Part shown: in pieces, positions 53,442-61,977 of the stretch | Numbering within the stretch: position 1 is the stretch's first letter | Layout: every line of letters starts with the position of its first letter | Assembly (NCBI RefSeq): GCF_001693385.1 | Contig: NZ_CP016428.1 | Coordinates: forward strand, 4,402,001-4,466,000 | DNA: 64,000 nucleotides | Source: Bradyrhizobium icense | GTDB lineage: Bacteria > Pseudomonadota > Alphaproteobacteria > Rhizobiales > Xanthobacteraceae | Reading direction: 5' to 3' | Translations under genes and position numbers: made by a program | The notes under the pieces: generated by a model | Told to the model about the DNA's origin: nothing | The model's database searches: none | What the model saw: the letters and a program-made list of their open reading frames with translations, nothing else

Positions 53442-53625
53442 CTTTTCCCCCTTAGAGTCTCTTCGGAATTAAACGATCATACGTTTTTTTATTATCTCTG
53501 CAAGCGGAACCTGTCGAGGCTCAAATCCTGCTTACAGACAATTGAAATCACTATCATTTCGTGTCAGAATTATACGATCGATCGCTCGTTTCCATAGCGA
53601 CGAATTGCCTACTCTTAGAGGCCTC
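53442..53625. promoter_or_regulatory. Divergent promoter region, candidate TetR operators
   Basis: It lies between ivd and the TetR gene and is AT-rich relative to its flanks. AAACGATCATACGTTT (53471-53486) is an imperfect palindrome. A second site around 53571-53590 (ATACGATCGATCGCTCGT) shares ACGATC with it. Both are plausible operators for the divergent TetR protein. Confidence 0.5.
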
Positions 53626-54291
53626 ATGGCGCGGACGATCGGCTCACACGGCCCCAAGACGATGGAGGCGATCCGCAAGGCCGGGCTGCGCCTGATCTTC
53701 GAGCACGGCTACGCCGCCATGAGCCTGCGCCAGCTTGCGGCGGAAGTCGGGATCCAGTCGGGCTCGCTCTACAATCATATCTCGACCAAGCAGGAATTGC
53801 TGTTCGTACTGGTACGGGATCACATCAACGAGCTGCTGCGCCAGCTCGATCGAGCCCTGCAAGGCAAGCAACAGCCGGCCGACAAGCTCCGCGCCTTCGT
53901 CGCGTTCCATGTCAGCTACCACATGACCAGGAAGCGCGAAGTCTTCATCGCCAATTCCGAGCTGCGCAGCCTGGAACCGAAGAATTACGAGGAGATCGTG
54001 GCGCTGCGCGGCGCCTATGAGCGGCGGCTTGCAGAAATTCTCACCGAGGGTGTCGCGGAAGGTGAGTTCGAGGTCGTTGACATCCAGGTGGCGACGTTTG
54101 CGATCCTGTCGCTCCTGACCGGCCTCACTGCCTGGTACCGGCCAGGCGGGAGGCTCACCAAGGAGGCCATCGTCGCCGCCCATGAGAAGCTGGTGCTATC
54201 GGGCGTCGCCCCTGGCGCGAAGCCTGACCAGGCGCGAAGCAGCCGCGCGCCCTTCGCTGACATCGCGGCCCGCGACGGGTCAGAGAGCTGA
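53626..54291 (+). CDS. TetR-family regulator, probable regulator of leucine catabolism
   Basis: The 221-residue protein has a TetR HTH at about residues 12-58 (AGLRLIFEHGYAAMSLRQLA, then AEVGIQSGSLYNHISTKQEL) and a helical ligand domain of the TetR_C class seen near acyl-CoA genes (EVFIANSELRSLEPKNYEEI). ATG 53626 follows AGAGG; an earlier frame start adds non-conserved residues. Its divergent position with ivd suggests it represses the leucine operon. Confidence 0.85.
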   Translation: MARTIGSHGPKTMEAIRKAGLRLIFEHGYAAMSLRQLAAEVGIQSGSLYNHISTKQELLFVLVRDHINELLRQLDRALQGKQQPADKLRAFVAFHVSYHMTRKREVFIANSELRSLEPKNYEEIVALRGAYERRLAEILTEGVAEGEFEVVDIQVATFAILSLLTGLTAWYRPGGRLTKEAIVAAHEKLVLSGVAPGAKPDQARSSRAPFADIAARDGSES

Positions 54292-54295
54292 CGAG

Positions 54296-54769
54296 ATGCC
54301 GATGACGGAACGTCAGCCTCTCGACGAAATCGACCTGAAAATCCTGTCCGAATTGCAGAATGATGGACGCATCCGCAACAACGAGCTGGCGGAGAGGGTC
54401 GGCCTCTCGGAGCCTCCGTGCCGGCGGCGCGTTCGGTCCTTGCGCGAACGCGGCTATGTCAGCGCTATCAGAGCCACGCTCGACGAAAAGCTGCTGGGTT
54501 ACGAGGTCATTTCCTACGTATTGATCCAGTTGCAGAGCCAGGCCCAGGCGACGTTGCAGGCCTTCGAAAAATCGATCGCGGCAATACCGCTGGTCCAGCA
54601 GAGCTGGCGGATTTCGGGCGACGCCGATTATCTGCTCAAATGCGTGGCGCGAAACGTCGAAGGCATGCACCAGCAGCTTCTGCAATTTTCTGCGATGGCC
54701 GAGGTCCGCAACATCAGAACCTTCCCGGTGCTCGGCGTCGCCAAGGATGCGCCGCTGCCGATCCCTTAG
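54296..54769 (+). CDS. Lrp/AsnC-family regulator
   Basis: The 157-residue protein has an N-terminal HTH (LDEIDLKILSELQNDGRIRN, then NELAERVGLSEPPCRRRVRS) and a RAM effector domain (LLGYEVISYVLIQLQSQAQA, then SGDADYLLKCVA). It starts five bases after the TetR stop, so the two are probably one operon. Lrp-type proteins sense amino acids, often leucine, which fits the neighbouring catabolic genes. Confidence 0.88.
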   Translation: MPMTERQPLDEIDLKILSELQNDGRIRNNELAERVGLSEPPCRRRVRSLRERGYVSAIRATLDEKLLGYEVISYVLIQLQSQAQATLQAFEKSIAAIPLVQQSWRISGDADYLLKCVARNVEGMHQQLLQFSAMAEVRNIRTFPVLGVAKDAPLPIP

Positions 54770-55004
54770 ATCAGGCGGCATCTCTTCCGGTGCAACCGGC
54801 CCATAGAACGCGTCCATCGCCGACTGCCTCGGCCAGGACCGGCTTCGGGTGATCACGGGCAGCGCTCGGCCCGGCACCGCCTGCGACGTGGCCTCATCAT
54901 TGCGCCGAGCCTCGACGTGAACAACCTACGATTCTATCCAGCCAATATCTTTACTCTGGGTAGCTGCATCGTTAGGTTGTTGCCGCCCCCAGGAGCCCCT
55001 ACTC

Positions 55005-55769
55005 ATGGAACGCACAGAGAGAGACCATTGCCCGGTTTGCGAGCACGTCTCATTCACCACAAGCCTTTCGGTCCACCGCGCCGCCGAAGATTTTCACATC
55101 GTGACCTGCACGGCGTGCGGCCATGTCTTTGTCGCCGATCCGCCTGCCGATACCGCCAACCACATCGACATCAACCGGATCGATTGGGCGTTCCGACCGC
55201 GGCATCACCAGATCCGGCGCCTGATCCTTTCACAGCTCAAGCCCGGCGCCAGTGTGCTGGAAATCGGCTGCGGTCGAGGCGAGGTCGGATACTTGATGCG
55301 CAACGACCCTCTGACCTATGTCGGCTATGAACCGGCCCGCGGCCTATCCGATTTCGGCATCCGCGAAGGCGTGCCGATCCTCCGGCAGGTTTACCAAGGC
55401 GGCAGGAGGGCCGATGCCATCGTCATCGACAATGTTCTTGAGCACGTCGCCGAGCCTCGAAAGCTGGTCGAGATTGCGGCGGGTTCGCTTAATCCAGGCG
55501 GGCTGATGATTGTGATCACGCCGAACGTCCACGATATTCGGGCCGTGCTGTCGCGGAGCTGGCGTAACCGCCATCTCTGGATTCCGCCCGACCACATCAA
55601 TTTCTTTTCGGCGAAGGATATCAATCTCATCTTTAGATCGGTGGGTCTGAACTCGCGGCGATTTCGGTTTTCACCACTGCGTCTGTCGGACTACCGGTTC
55701 TTCCCTCGCGCAATCGCGGAAACGATGGGTCTCTCGATATTCGGCCATAACGTCTACGCTATTGGTTAG
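55005..55769 (+). CDS. SAM-dependent methyltransferase with N-terminal zinc-ribbon-like motif
   Basis: In the 254-residue protein, two Cys pairs at the N-terminus (CPVCEH and CTACGH) may bind zinc. The class I methyltransferase core has SVLEIGCGRGEVGYLM (motif I), the acidic DNVLEHVAEPRKL and GGLMIVITPN. This type is common in polysaccharide or nodulation-factor-like clusters acting on sugars. Neighbours OpgC and the NodU-like protein suggest a glycan substrate, but this is inference. Confidence 0.85.
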   Translation: MERTERDHCPVCEHVSFTTSLSVHRAAEDFHIVTCTACGHVFVADPPADTANHIDINRIDWAFRPRHHQIRRLILSQLKPGASVLEIGCGRGEVGYLMRNDPLTYVGYEPARGLSDFGIREGVPILRQVYQGGRRADAIVIDNVLEHVAEPRKLVEIAAGSLNPGGLMIVITPNVHDIRAVLSRSWRNRHLWIPPDHINFFSAKDINLIFRSVGLNSRRFRFSPLRLSDYRFFPRAIAETMGLSIFGHNVYAIG

Positions 55770-55830
55770 AGATTGGGACGAGGGAACTGATCTCCCGGCG
55801 ATGGGAGACCGGAAAGCCCCCGTCAGGCTC

Positions 55831-56136
55831 CTAATGAGTCCAAGGCTCGACGCGCTTGAAGGCGAAATTGTCGGCGTAAGCGGCCGGCCGGCGCGCCGAA
55901 TCCTTGGGCTCGATCACCTGGTAGGCAATGCCCTTGCGCTCGCAATAGGCAATCGCGTCTTCCTTGGTGTCGAAGCGCAAGGTGAGCTGCTGCTTCATGT
56001 CGGAGGACGAGGTCCAACCCATCAGCGGCTCGATCGCCCGCGGCTGCTCGGGCTCGTAGTCGAGCTGCCATTCCTGGGTCTTGGCCCTTCCCGATTGCAT
56101 CGCGTTCTTGGCAGGTTTGAAAATGCGGGCGGTCAT
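55831..56136 (-). CDS. ETC complex I accessory subunit (NDUFS4-like)
   Basis: The 101-residue protein matches the PF04800 pattern: ARIFKPAKNAMQSGRAKTQE, then WQLDYEPEQPRAIEPLMGWT, SSDMKQQLTLRFDTKEDAIA and YCERKGIAYQV. It is the alphaproteobacterial counterpart of the mitochondrial 18-kDa subunit of NADH:ubiquinone oxidoreductase. It is usually unlinked to the nuo operon, as here. Confidence 0.92.
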   Translation of the reverse strand: MTARIFKPAKNAMQSGRAKTQEWQLDYEPEQPRAIEPLMGWTSSSDMKQQLTLRFDTKEDAIAYCERKGIAYQVIEPKDSARRPAAYADNFAFKRVEPWTH

Positions 56137-56356
56137 GGGATGGTCGGGTCCTCAAGCGATATGGAAGCGTTTGGTGGGAACGGCCGGGATAGTATAGAGA
56201 CCTTTCAGGAATTTGATCGGTGATTCCAGAAACCCGGATGTACCATTTCCGTACCGGTATAGTCATTATGCCGTACTGTGACAATCCAGGGCTATCCGGC
56301 GCCCGGGACCCGGTCTTGCGGCGCGATCTTCCCGAAAGCATCACGAAGCGGCACCC

Positions 56357-57502
56357 ATGAAAATAAATGCCACCCTGCCAGACAAAGGACGCGACCTCCG
56401 GCTCGACCTGTTCCGCGGGGTCGCGAACTGGTGGATCTATCTGGATCACATCCCGGATAACGTCGTAAACTGGATCACCGTCCGCAATTACGGGTTTAGT
56501 GATGCCGCCGACCTGTTCGTCTTCATTTCCGGCTATACCGCCTCGTTTGTCTATGCGCGGATGATGCTCGAACGCGGCTTCATTGTCGGCGCTACGCGGC
56601 TGACCAAGCGGGTCTGGCAGCTCTATGTCGCCCACATCATCCTGTTCGTGATCTATATCGCCTCGATCAGCTACCTCGCCTTGCGCTTTGGCGACTCGGA
56701 GCTGGTCAACGATTTCAACGTCGCCGTCCTGGTCGACAATGCGACCGAAACGCTGCGGCAGGGCTTGTTCCTGAAGTTCAAGCCGGTCAATCTCGACGTG
56801 CTGCCGCTCTATATCGTGCTGATGGGGCTGTTCCCGCCGGTGCTGTGGATCATGCTGCGGCAGCCCAATTGGACCCTGGCGGCCGCGATCATACTGTGGC
56901 TGGTGTCGCGGCAGACAGGATGGAACCTGTCCGCCTATCCGGTCGGAACCTGGTACTTCAATCCGTTCGCCTGGCAGGTGCTGTTCGTGTTCGGCGCGTG
57001 GTGCGCGCTCGGCGGTGCCCGCAAGAACATGCACATCATCAACTCGCCGATTACGCTGTATGTGTGCGTGGCCTATCTGATCCTGGCGCTGGTCATGACC
57101 ATGGCCGGCAAATTTCCGGCTTTCGGCGACATGTTCCCGCAGTGGCTCTATTCGACCTTCAATCCCAACGACAAGACCAACCTCGCGCCCTACCGCTTCC
57201 TGCACTTCGTGGCGATCGTGATCCTGGTGATCCGCTTCGTGCCGAAGGAATGGCCGGGGCTGGAGTGGAAGATCTTCGATCCGCTGGTGGTCTGCGGCCA
57301 GCAATCGCTCGCGGTGTTCTGCGTCGGCGTGTTCCTGTCGTTCGTCGGGCATTTCGAACTCTCGATGAGCTCGGGCTCACTGTTCGCGCAGATCTTCGTC
57401 AGCGTGACCGGCATCGCGATCATGACCATCGTCGCCTACTACATTTCCTGGTCGAAGCGGCAGGACAAGCCGCTGAAGCCGGCAGCGCCGAAAGCCGCCT
57501 GA
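56357..57502 (+). CDS. opgC: OpgC-family membrane protein (glucan modification)
   Basis: The 381-residue protein has about ten membrane helices and the OpgC opening RDLRLDLFRGVANWWIYLDH, then GFSDAADLFVFISGYTASFV. The family (OpgC/MdoC) transfers succinyl or other acyl groups to periplasmic glucans; bradyrhizobia make cyclic beta-glucans substituted with phosphocholine and succinate. It is convergent with the carbamoyltransferase, 30 bp apart. Confidence 0.9.
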   Translation: MKINATLPDKGRDLRLDLFRGVANWWIYLDHIPDNVVNWITVRNYGFSDAADLFVFISGYTASFVYARMMLERGFIVGATRLTKRVWQLYVAHIILFVIYIASISYLALRFGDSELVNDFNVAVLVDNATETLRQGLFLKFKPVNLDVLPLYIVLMGLFPPVLWIMLRQPNWTLAAAIILWLVSRQTGWNLSAYPVGTWYFNPFAWQVLFVFGAWCALGGARKNMHIINSPITLYVCVAYLILALVMTMAGKFPAFGDMFPQWLYSTFNPNDKTNLAPYRFLHFVAIVILVIRFVPKEWPGLEWKIFDPLVVCGQQSLAVFCVGVFLSFVGHFELSMSSGSLFAQIFVSVTGIAIMTIVAYYISWSKRQDKPLKPAAPKAA

Positions 57503-57509
57503 GCGGCTT

Positions 57510-57531
57510 CCGGCTGAATCGCGGCAGCCGG
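57510..57531. terminator. Possible bidirectional stem-loop between convergent genes
   Basis: CCGGCTG (57510-57516) pairs with CAGCCGG (57525-57531) around an 8-base loop. It has no T-tract; the position between two convergent stops is the main support. Confidence 0.35.
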
Positions 57532-57532
57532 T

Positions 57533-59347
57533 TCAGGCCGGTTGCGCAGTCGATGCCACCAGCGTCCGCACGTCGGTGTAGATGTTGACCAGCGGTGCGA
57601 CCACCTTGTGCATCTTGTTCTTCGATACGATGGTGTCGTGCATGACCAGATGATCGACGCCGGTGGTCAGAAAGCAGTTCACGGCATCCTGCGGCGTTTC
57701 CACGATGGGCTCGCCCTTGATGTTGAATGAGGTGTTGATCAGTACGGGGACGCCGGTCAGCGCCTCGAATTCCTTCAGCAGACGATAGAGCATCGGATTG
57801 GTTTGTTCGCGCACGGTCTGGACGCGCGCGGTGCCGTCGACGTGCACGATTGCGGGGATCTTATCGCGCCATTCAGGGCGAACCGGCTTGGCGATCAGCA
57901 TGAACGGCGAATCCTCCTCGCCTTCAAAAATTTCCGTCATGCGTTCGGCCAGCACGATCGGCGCGAACGGCCGGAACGCCTGCCGGTGCTTCACGCGGCT
58001 GTTGAGGATGTCCTTCATCCCGCCCTTGCGCGGATCGGCCAGAAGGCTGCGGTTGCCGAGCGCGCGCGGCCCGAATTCCGAGCGGTCCTGAAACCAGCCG
58101 ATCACCTTTTGATCGGCGAGCAGCTTTGCGGTGTCGCGGCATACATTCTCGCTTCTGACGGCATCGACCTGGATCCGCACCAGAAATTTCTGCAGCTCCT
58201 TGGCGGCGTCCTGGTCGCTGTAACGCCTGCCGACATAGGCGTGATCCATGACGAAGCCGCGGCGTTGCTTCAGGATTTCGAGCCAGCCGTAATAGGCGCA
58301 GCCGATTGCAATGCCATCATCGCCCGCCGCAGGCTGGATCCAGACGTTCTCGAAGCCGGCCTCGCGGGCAAGGCGCCCGTTCGCCACGCAATTCAGTGCG
58401 ACGCCGCCGGCCATGCAGAGGTTCTTCGCGCCGGTGGTCTCGCGCAGCCAGCGGGCACGGGCGAGCAGCACGTTTTCGGTATCGTCCTGTGTGCGCCAGG
58501 CAATGTCTTCCCAATGGCGCATCGCGGGGTGCTTTTCCCAATTGCCGGCGACGTCGAAGACGTAAGGCTGCTTGAATTCAGCCGTCCAGTGCGGCACCTG
58601 CAGCTTGCCATCGTCGGTCAGTTCGAGCAGGTGCTTGACTTGGTCGCGGCGGCCGTAAGGCGCCAGTCCCATCAGTTCGCCGCACTTGTTCCAGTCGCCG
58701 AAGATGTAGGTCGAGGCGCGGCTATAGAGCGCGCCGAGCCCGGGCATGTTGTAGAACTCATCGCTGAGAAAGCCGCGGTCTGGCTCCATCCAGACCTTTT
58801 TCAAGCATTCCAGTGTCGTGCCGCTGAACTTGTAGTAGCTCTCCGATTCGCGTGCGAGCGGCGTCGCCGCGTAGCTGGCGGGAAACGATTCCATGACGTC
58901 GGACCGGTAGCTACCGACACCGTCGACGATCATCACGACGCCATCCTCGAACGGCGACACCGCGAACGCGCTGTAGGCGTGCGCGAGGTGATGGGAGATC
59001 GTGACCACCTTGTCCGAATGCTTCAGATACAGCGGATGCTTGGCTGCCTCGTCGCGCTCGAATTCCGGCAGGAAGCCCGGCGCGTCGAAATAGACCAGCC
59101 GTTCTTCCATTTCCGGGACCGGCAGGATGTAGCAGTTGCGCACCACCAGATCGACGTCGTCGAGCGTAATGCCTTCGGCTTCGAGGCAATAGTCGATCAC
59201 TTCCTTGTAGAAGCCCGAGGCGTGCTTGGCCCGCGTGATCCGCTCCTTGGCGATCGCAAATGCGATGGCGCCGTCGCGCAACAGGCAGGCGCTGACATCA
59301 TGGTCATAGGTGTTCAGGCCAAGGACATAAGTGTGTTTTTTGGGCAT
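57533..59347 (-). CDS. NodU/CmcH-family carbamoyltransferase
   Basis: The 604-residue protein's N-terminal ASKHA-type domain has VLGLNTYDHDVSACLLRDGA, ISHHLAHAYSAFAVSPFEDG and DGVGSY. The C-terminal domain has FGPRALGNRSLLADPR and INTSFNIKGEPIVETPQDAV, characteristic of the family that uses carbamoyl phosphate to O-carbamoylate a sugar or antibiotic. True NodU acts on Nod factor, but no nod genes are here, so the acceptor may be a surface glycan. Confidence 0.9.
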   Translation of the reverse strand: MPKKHTYVLGLNTYDHDVSACLLRDGAIAFAIAKERITRAKHASGFYKEVIDYCLEAEGITLDDVDLVVRNCYILPVPEMEERLVYFDAPGFLPEFERDEAAKHPLYLKHSDKVVTISHHLAHAYSAFAVSPFEDGVVMIVDGVGSYRSDVMESFPASYAATPLARESESYYKFSGTTLECLKKVWMEPDRGFLSDEFYNMPGLGALYSRASTYIFGDWNKCGELMGLAPYGRRDQVKHLLELTDDGKLQVPHWTAEFKQPYVFDVAGNWEKHPAMRHWEDIAWRTQDDTENVLLARARWLRETTGAKNLCMAGGVALNCVANGRLAREAGFENVWIQPAAGDDGIAIGCAYYGWLEILKQRRGFVMDHAYVGRRYSDQDAAKELQKFLVRIQVDAVRSENVCRDTAKLLADQKVIGWFQDRSEFGPRALGNRSLLADPRKGGMKDILNSRVKHRQAFRPFAPIVLAERMTEIFEGEEDSPFMLIAKPVRPEWRDKIPAIVHVDGTARVQTVREQTNPMLYRLLKEFEALTGVPVLINTSFNIKGEPIVETPQDAVNCFLTTGVDHLVMHDTIVSKNKMHKVVAPLVNIYTDVRTLVASTAQPA

Positions 59348-59681
59348 GGGTACTCGTGAAGGCGGGGGCGTCTTGCGCTGAGAAATGGAAATCGTGTCGA
59401 CATCAAGTTGCTGGCGTGGCTTTGCGGAATTTTTTCAATTCGAACTTCTGCAGTGCACAATCTTAAGTGTTCATCCCGCATTCAGATAGATGAACGGTGC
59501 AAGAACCCTCGACAGACCGGCCGCAACTTGACCTTACCTGCCCTTCTTAATAAAGTCCCAAGAGCTCGAAAGAACCTTGTGAAAATATTGTGTTAGCGCA
59601 TCTGAACTGAAAACTGTCTCGCGCGTCTAAGTGAGATAGCGCCGAAGTCCAGATGTTTGGAAGTGACCGGGAGATTCTCGA
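59348..59681. other. Divergent intergenic region
   Basis: About 334 bp with a moderately AT-rich central part (about 59420-59600). It must contain promoters for the carbamoyltransferase and the Gly/Arg-rich secreted protein. I cannot assign definite -35/-10 elements and see no small gene. Confidence 0.45.
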
Positions 59682-59972
59682 ATGGCTAAACGCTACAATA
59701 TCCTGACGCGCTGCCTCGCAGCGTTGGCTTTGTTGTTCGTCTACGTCGCCAGCACGTCAGCCGTTCTGGTGAGTGGGACGACGTCGGCGGAAGCTCAGCG
59801 CGGCCGAGGCAGAGGCAGAGGCTATGCCCGCGGATACGCGCGCGGTTATGGCCGGGGTCGCGGACGGGGCTATTATGGCCGAGGTTATGGCTTCTATGGC
59901 GCGCCCCTCGTTGTTCGCCCGGGTCCGCGCTGCTACTGGAATCCCTACGGCGTCCGCGTCTGCAGGTGGTGA
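59682..59972 (+). CDS. Secreted Gly/Arg/Tyr-rich repeat protein
   Basis: The 96-residue protein has a signal peptide (LAALALLFVYVASTSAVLVS) and a mature part of R-G-R-G, Y-A-R-G and Y-G-R-G repeats, ending with PGPRCYWNPYGVRVCRW. That end, with two cysteines, is frequent in small rhizobiales envelope proteins. Such a basic, flexible protein might bind nucleic acid or polyanionic glycan outside the cell; this is speculation. Confidence 0.8.
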   Translation: MAKRYNILTRCLAALALLFVYVASTSAVLVSGTTSAEAQRGRGRGRGYARGYARGYGRGRGRGYYGRGYGFYGAPLVVRPGPRCYWNPYGVRVCRW

Positions 59973-60082
59973 TCTAGGCGCGATCGTCGTCGCCTCAGGC
60001 GGATCCGAGACAAGATTCAGGCGTGCCGGGCAACCGGCGCGCCTTGCTCTTTTGGAGCATTGATTGTTGATGCCCTCGATCA

Positions 60083-60859
60083 TCAGCCGTCGAGAATGGC
60101 GACCGCGCGTGTCCAGCCCGCGGATGCGCGCTCGATCTTCACCGGGAAGCACGACACCATGAAGCCGGTCGGCGGCAATTGCTCGAGATTGTGCAGCTTC
60201 TCGAGGTGGCAATAGCCGATGTGGCGGCCGGCCTTGTGGCCTTCCCAGATCAGGCTGGCGTCCTTCGTCTCCGCATATTTCTTCGCGGTATAGACGAACG
60301 GCGCATCCCAACTCCAACCGTCGGTGCCGGTCAGCCGCACGCCGCGCTCCAACAGGTACATAGTCGCCTCGTAGCCCATGCCGCAACCGGAGGTGACGTA
60401 ATCGGGCCTTCCGTATTTGGCGCCGGCGCTGGTATTGACCACGACGATCTCCAGCGGCGACAGCGTATGGCCGATACGCTTGAGCTCGGCCTCGACATCC
60501 TTGGCGGTGGCGACATAACCGTCCGGCAAATGCCGGAAGTCGAGTTTTACGCCCGGCTGAAAACACCATTCCAGCGGCACCTCGTCGATGGTCCATGCAC
60601 GCTCGCCGCGGTTCATGGTGGGATGAAAGTGCCACGGCGCGTCGAGATGCGTGCCGTTGTGGGTGGAGAGCGATACCTGCTCCACCGCCCAGCCCTGTCC
60701 GTCAGGCAGATCTTCGGCCTTCAGCCCGTCGAAGAACTGCAGCATGCGCGGCAGGCCCTGCTGGTGATCGATGTACTGGATGGTCGGGTGATTGCCGGGC
60801 GGGTCGGCCGGCACGTCGTTTTGCAGGGGAACGGAGATGTCGATTAGTTTGCGCGCCAT
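60083..60859 (-). CDS. Cyclase-family hydrolase (kynurenine-formamidase-like)
   Basis: The 258-residue protein carries the metal-binding signature HNGTHLDAPWH (HxGTHxDxPxH). GAGGAAA precedes the ATG. The family includes kynurenine formamidase, isatin hydrolase and other amide or lactam hydrolases. Its neighbour is an FAH-family gene and a divergent ABC importer, so it probably opens a ring or amide of an imported aromatic or heterocyclic compound; the substrate is unknown. Confidence 0.88.
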   Translation of the reverse strand: MARKLIDISVPLQNDVPADPPGNHPTIQYIDHQQGLPRMLQFFDGLKAEDLPDGQGWAVEQVSLSTHNGTHLDAPWHFHPTMNRGERAWTIDEVPLEWCFQPGVKLDFRHLPDGYVATAKDVEAELKRIGHTLSPLEIVVVNTSAGAKYGRPDYVTSGCGMGYEATMYLLERGVRLTGTDGWSWDAPFVYTAKKYAETKDASLIWEGHKAGRHIGYCHLEKLHNLEQLPPTGFMVSCFPVKIERASAGWTRAVAILDG

Positions 60860-60906
60860 GGCGTTTCCTCGCTGATGTTCTTTTTGTGTAGCGTTGTCGC
60901 GAACGG

Positions 60907-61890
60907 CTATTGCCGTTCGACCCGGTTCTTCAAAATACCGATCTTTTCAACTTCGAGTTCGATCGTGTCGCCGTGCTCGAGATACCAGCCGAGTTCCAGG
61001 CCGCAGCCATTGCCGACGGTACCGGATCCGATGAATTCGCCGGGCATCAACGTCTCGTCCTTGCTGACATGGGCGATGATCTCCTCGAACGAGAACAGCA
61101 TGCCTTCGGTCACCCCTTGCGAGCGCGTCTTGCCGTTAACGCGCGCTTCCATCTTCAATTTGTAGGGATCGCCGATCTCGTCCGGCGTGACGATCCACGG
61201 CCCCATCACGTTGCCGCCGTCAAAGCTCTTGCCTTTCGCCGGCCCGAGCCGCCCCTCCATTTCAATGCGCTGGGCATCGCGCGCGGAAAAATCGTTGAAG
61301 ATCGTATAGCCAAAGATGTGATCCCTGGCCTTGGCGGCGGAAATGTTGGCGCCCTTGTTCCTGGTGATGATGCCGAATTCGAGCTCGTAATCCATCACCT
61401 GGCTGTAGCGCGGCCACTTCACCGTGGTGTTGGTGCCGCGCACGCTGAAGCGGTTGGTAATGTAGTAGATCGGCTGCTTGCGATAGACCTCCGGCAGTTC
61501 GCCGAGCGGCTCCGCCTCGATCCGCGCTAGTTCCGCCATGTCGCCCTTGGCGCGTGCGGCGAGCTTGAGCTGCCCGCGCGGTGCCTGAAGGATATGCAGA
61601 GGGAACGACATGCCGTCCCGCATCTGCCGCGGCTCGGGGACCGGCGCGAGAATCTCGGCCGTCTCGGTCTTGATCGACAAGCTTTCGTCCTTGCCGTGCT
61701 TGTCGAACACCCTCGCCGCCTGCTCGAGCGCGGTGTCGCCGGCGTCGATCAATGCCAGCATCGATGCGAAGGCCGGATTGATGCTCCCGCTCCGGTCAGC
61801 GGCGGCCGCAAGATCGAACAGAAGCGTATCGCCCGTATGCACGACTCCGATCTTTTCCTGTCCGCCGGATTTGAATGTTGCGAGTTTCAC
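60907..61890 (-). CDS. Fumarylacetoacetate hydrolase family protein
   Basis: The 327-residue protein starts at GTG (61890). The FAH fold has the metal-site region YELEFGIITRNKGANISAAK then HIFGYTIFNDFSARDAQRIE, KSFDGGNVMGPWIVTPDEIG and EFIGSGTVGNGCGLELGWYL. Members hydrolyse or decarboxylate acylpyruvate-like or dicarboxylate intermediates. Together with the cyclase it suggests a ring-cleavage degradation path. It lies 47 bp upstream of the cyclase gene on the same strand. Confidence 0.88.
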   Translation of the reverse strand: MKLATFKSGGQEKIGVVHTGDTLLFDLAAAADRSGSINPAFASMLALIDAGDTALEQAARVFDKHGKDESLSIKTETAEILAPVPEPRQMRDGMSFPLHILQAPRGQLKLAARAKGDMAELARIEAEPLGELPEVYRKQPIYYITNRFSVRGTNTTVKWPRYSQVMDYELEFGIITRNKGANISAAKARDHIFGYTIFNDFSARDAQRIEMEGRLGPAKGKSFDGGNVMGPWIVTPDEIGDPYKLKMEARVNGKTRSQGVTEGMLFSFEEIIAHVSKDETLMPGEFIGSGTVGNGCGLELGWYLEHGDTIELEVEKIGILKNRVERQ

Positions 61891-61977
61891 TGGGTGACCC
61901 CTTGTTTTCCGATGAAATATATGATCAAAAAAAATATCGATAAACAAGACAGAAAAATGTGTCATGGGGAGATTGCC
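61891..61977. promoter_or_regulatory. Short divergent promoter region
   Basis: Only 87 bp between the FAH and binding-protein start codons, and strikingly AT-rich (about 61913-61957) in a GC-rich genome. TGATCA and ATCGAT palindromes flank an A-tract and could be the site of the adjacent GntR regulator. The binding-protein ribosome-binding site (GGGGAGA, 61966-61972) is at the right end. Confidence 0.5.

Noticed and set aside
55823..57352. 509-residue minus-strand frame opposite opgC
   Set aside because: The conserved product in this stretch is OpgC on the plus strand; the frame is Arg/Gln/His/Asp-rich shadow. The real minus-strand gene here is the short complex I subunit at 55831-56136, in another frame.
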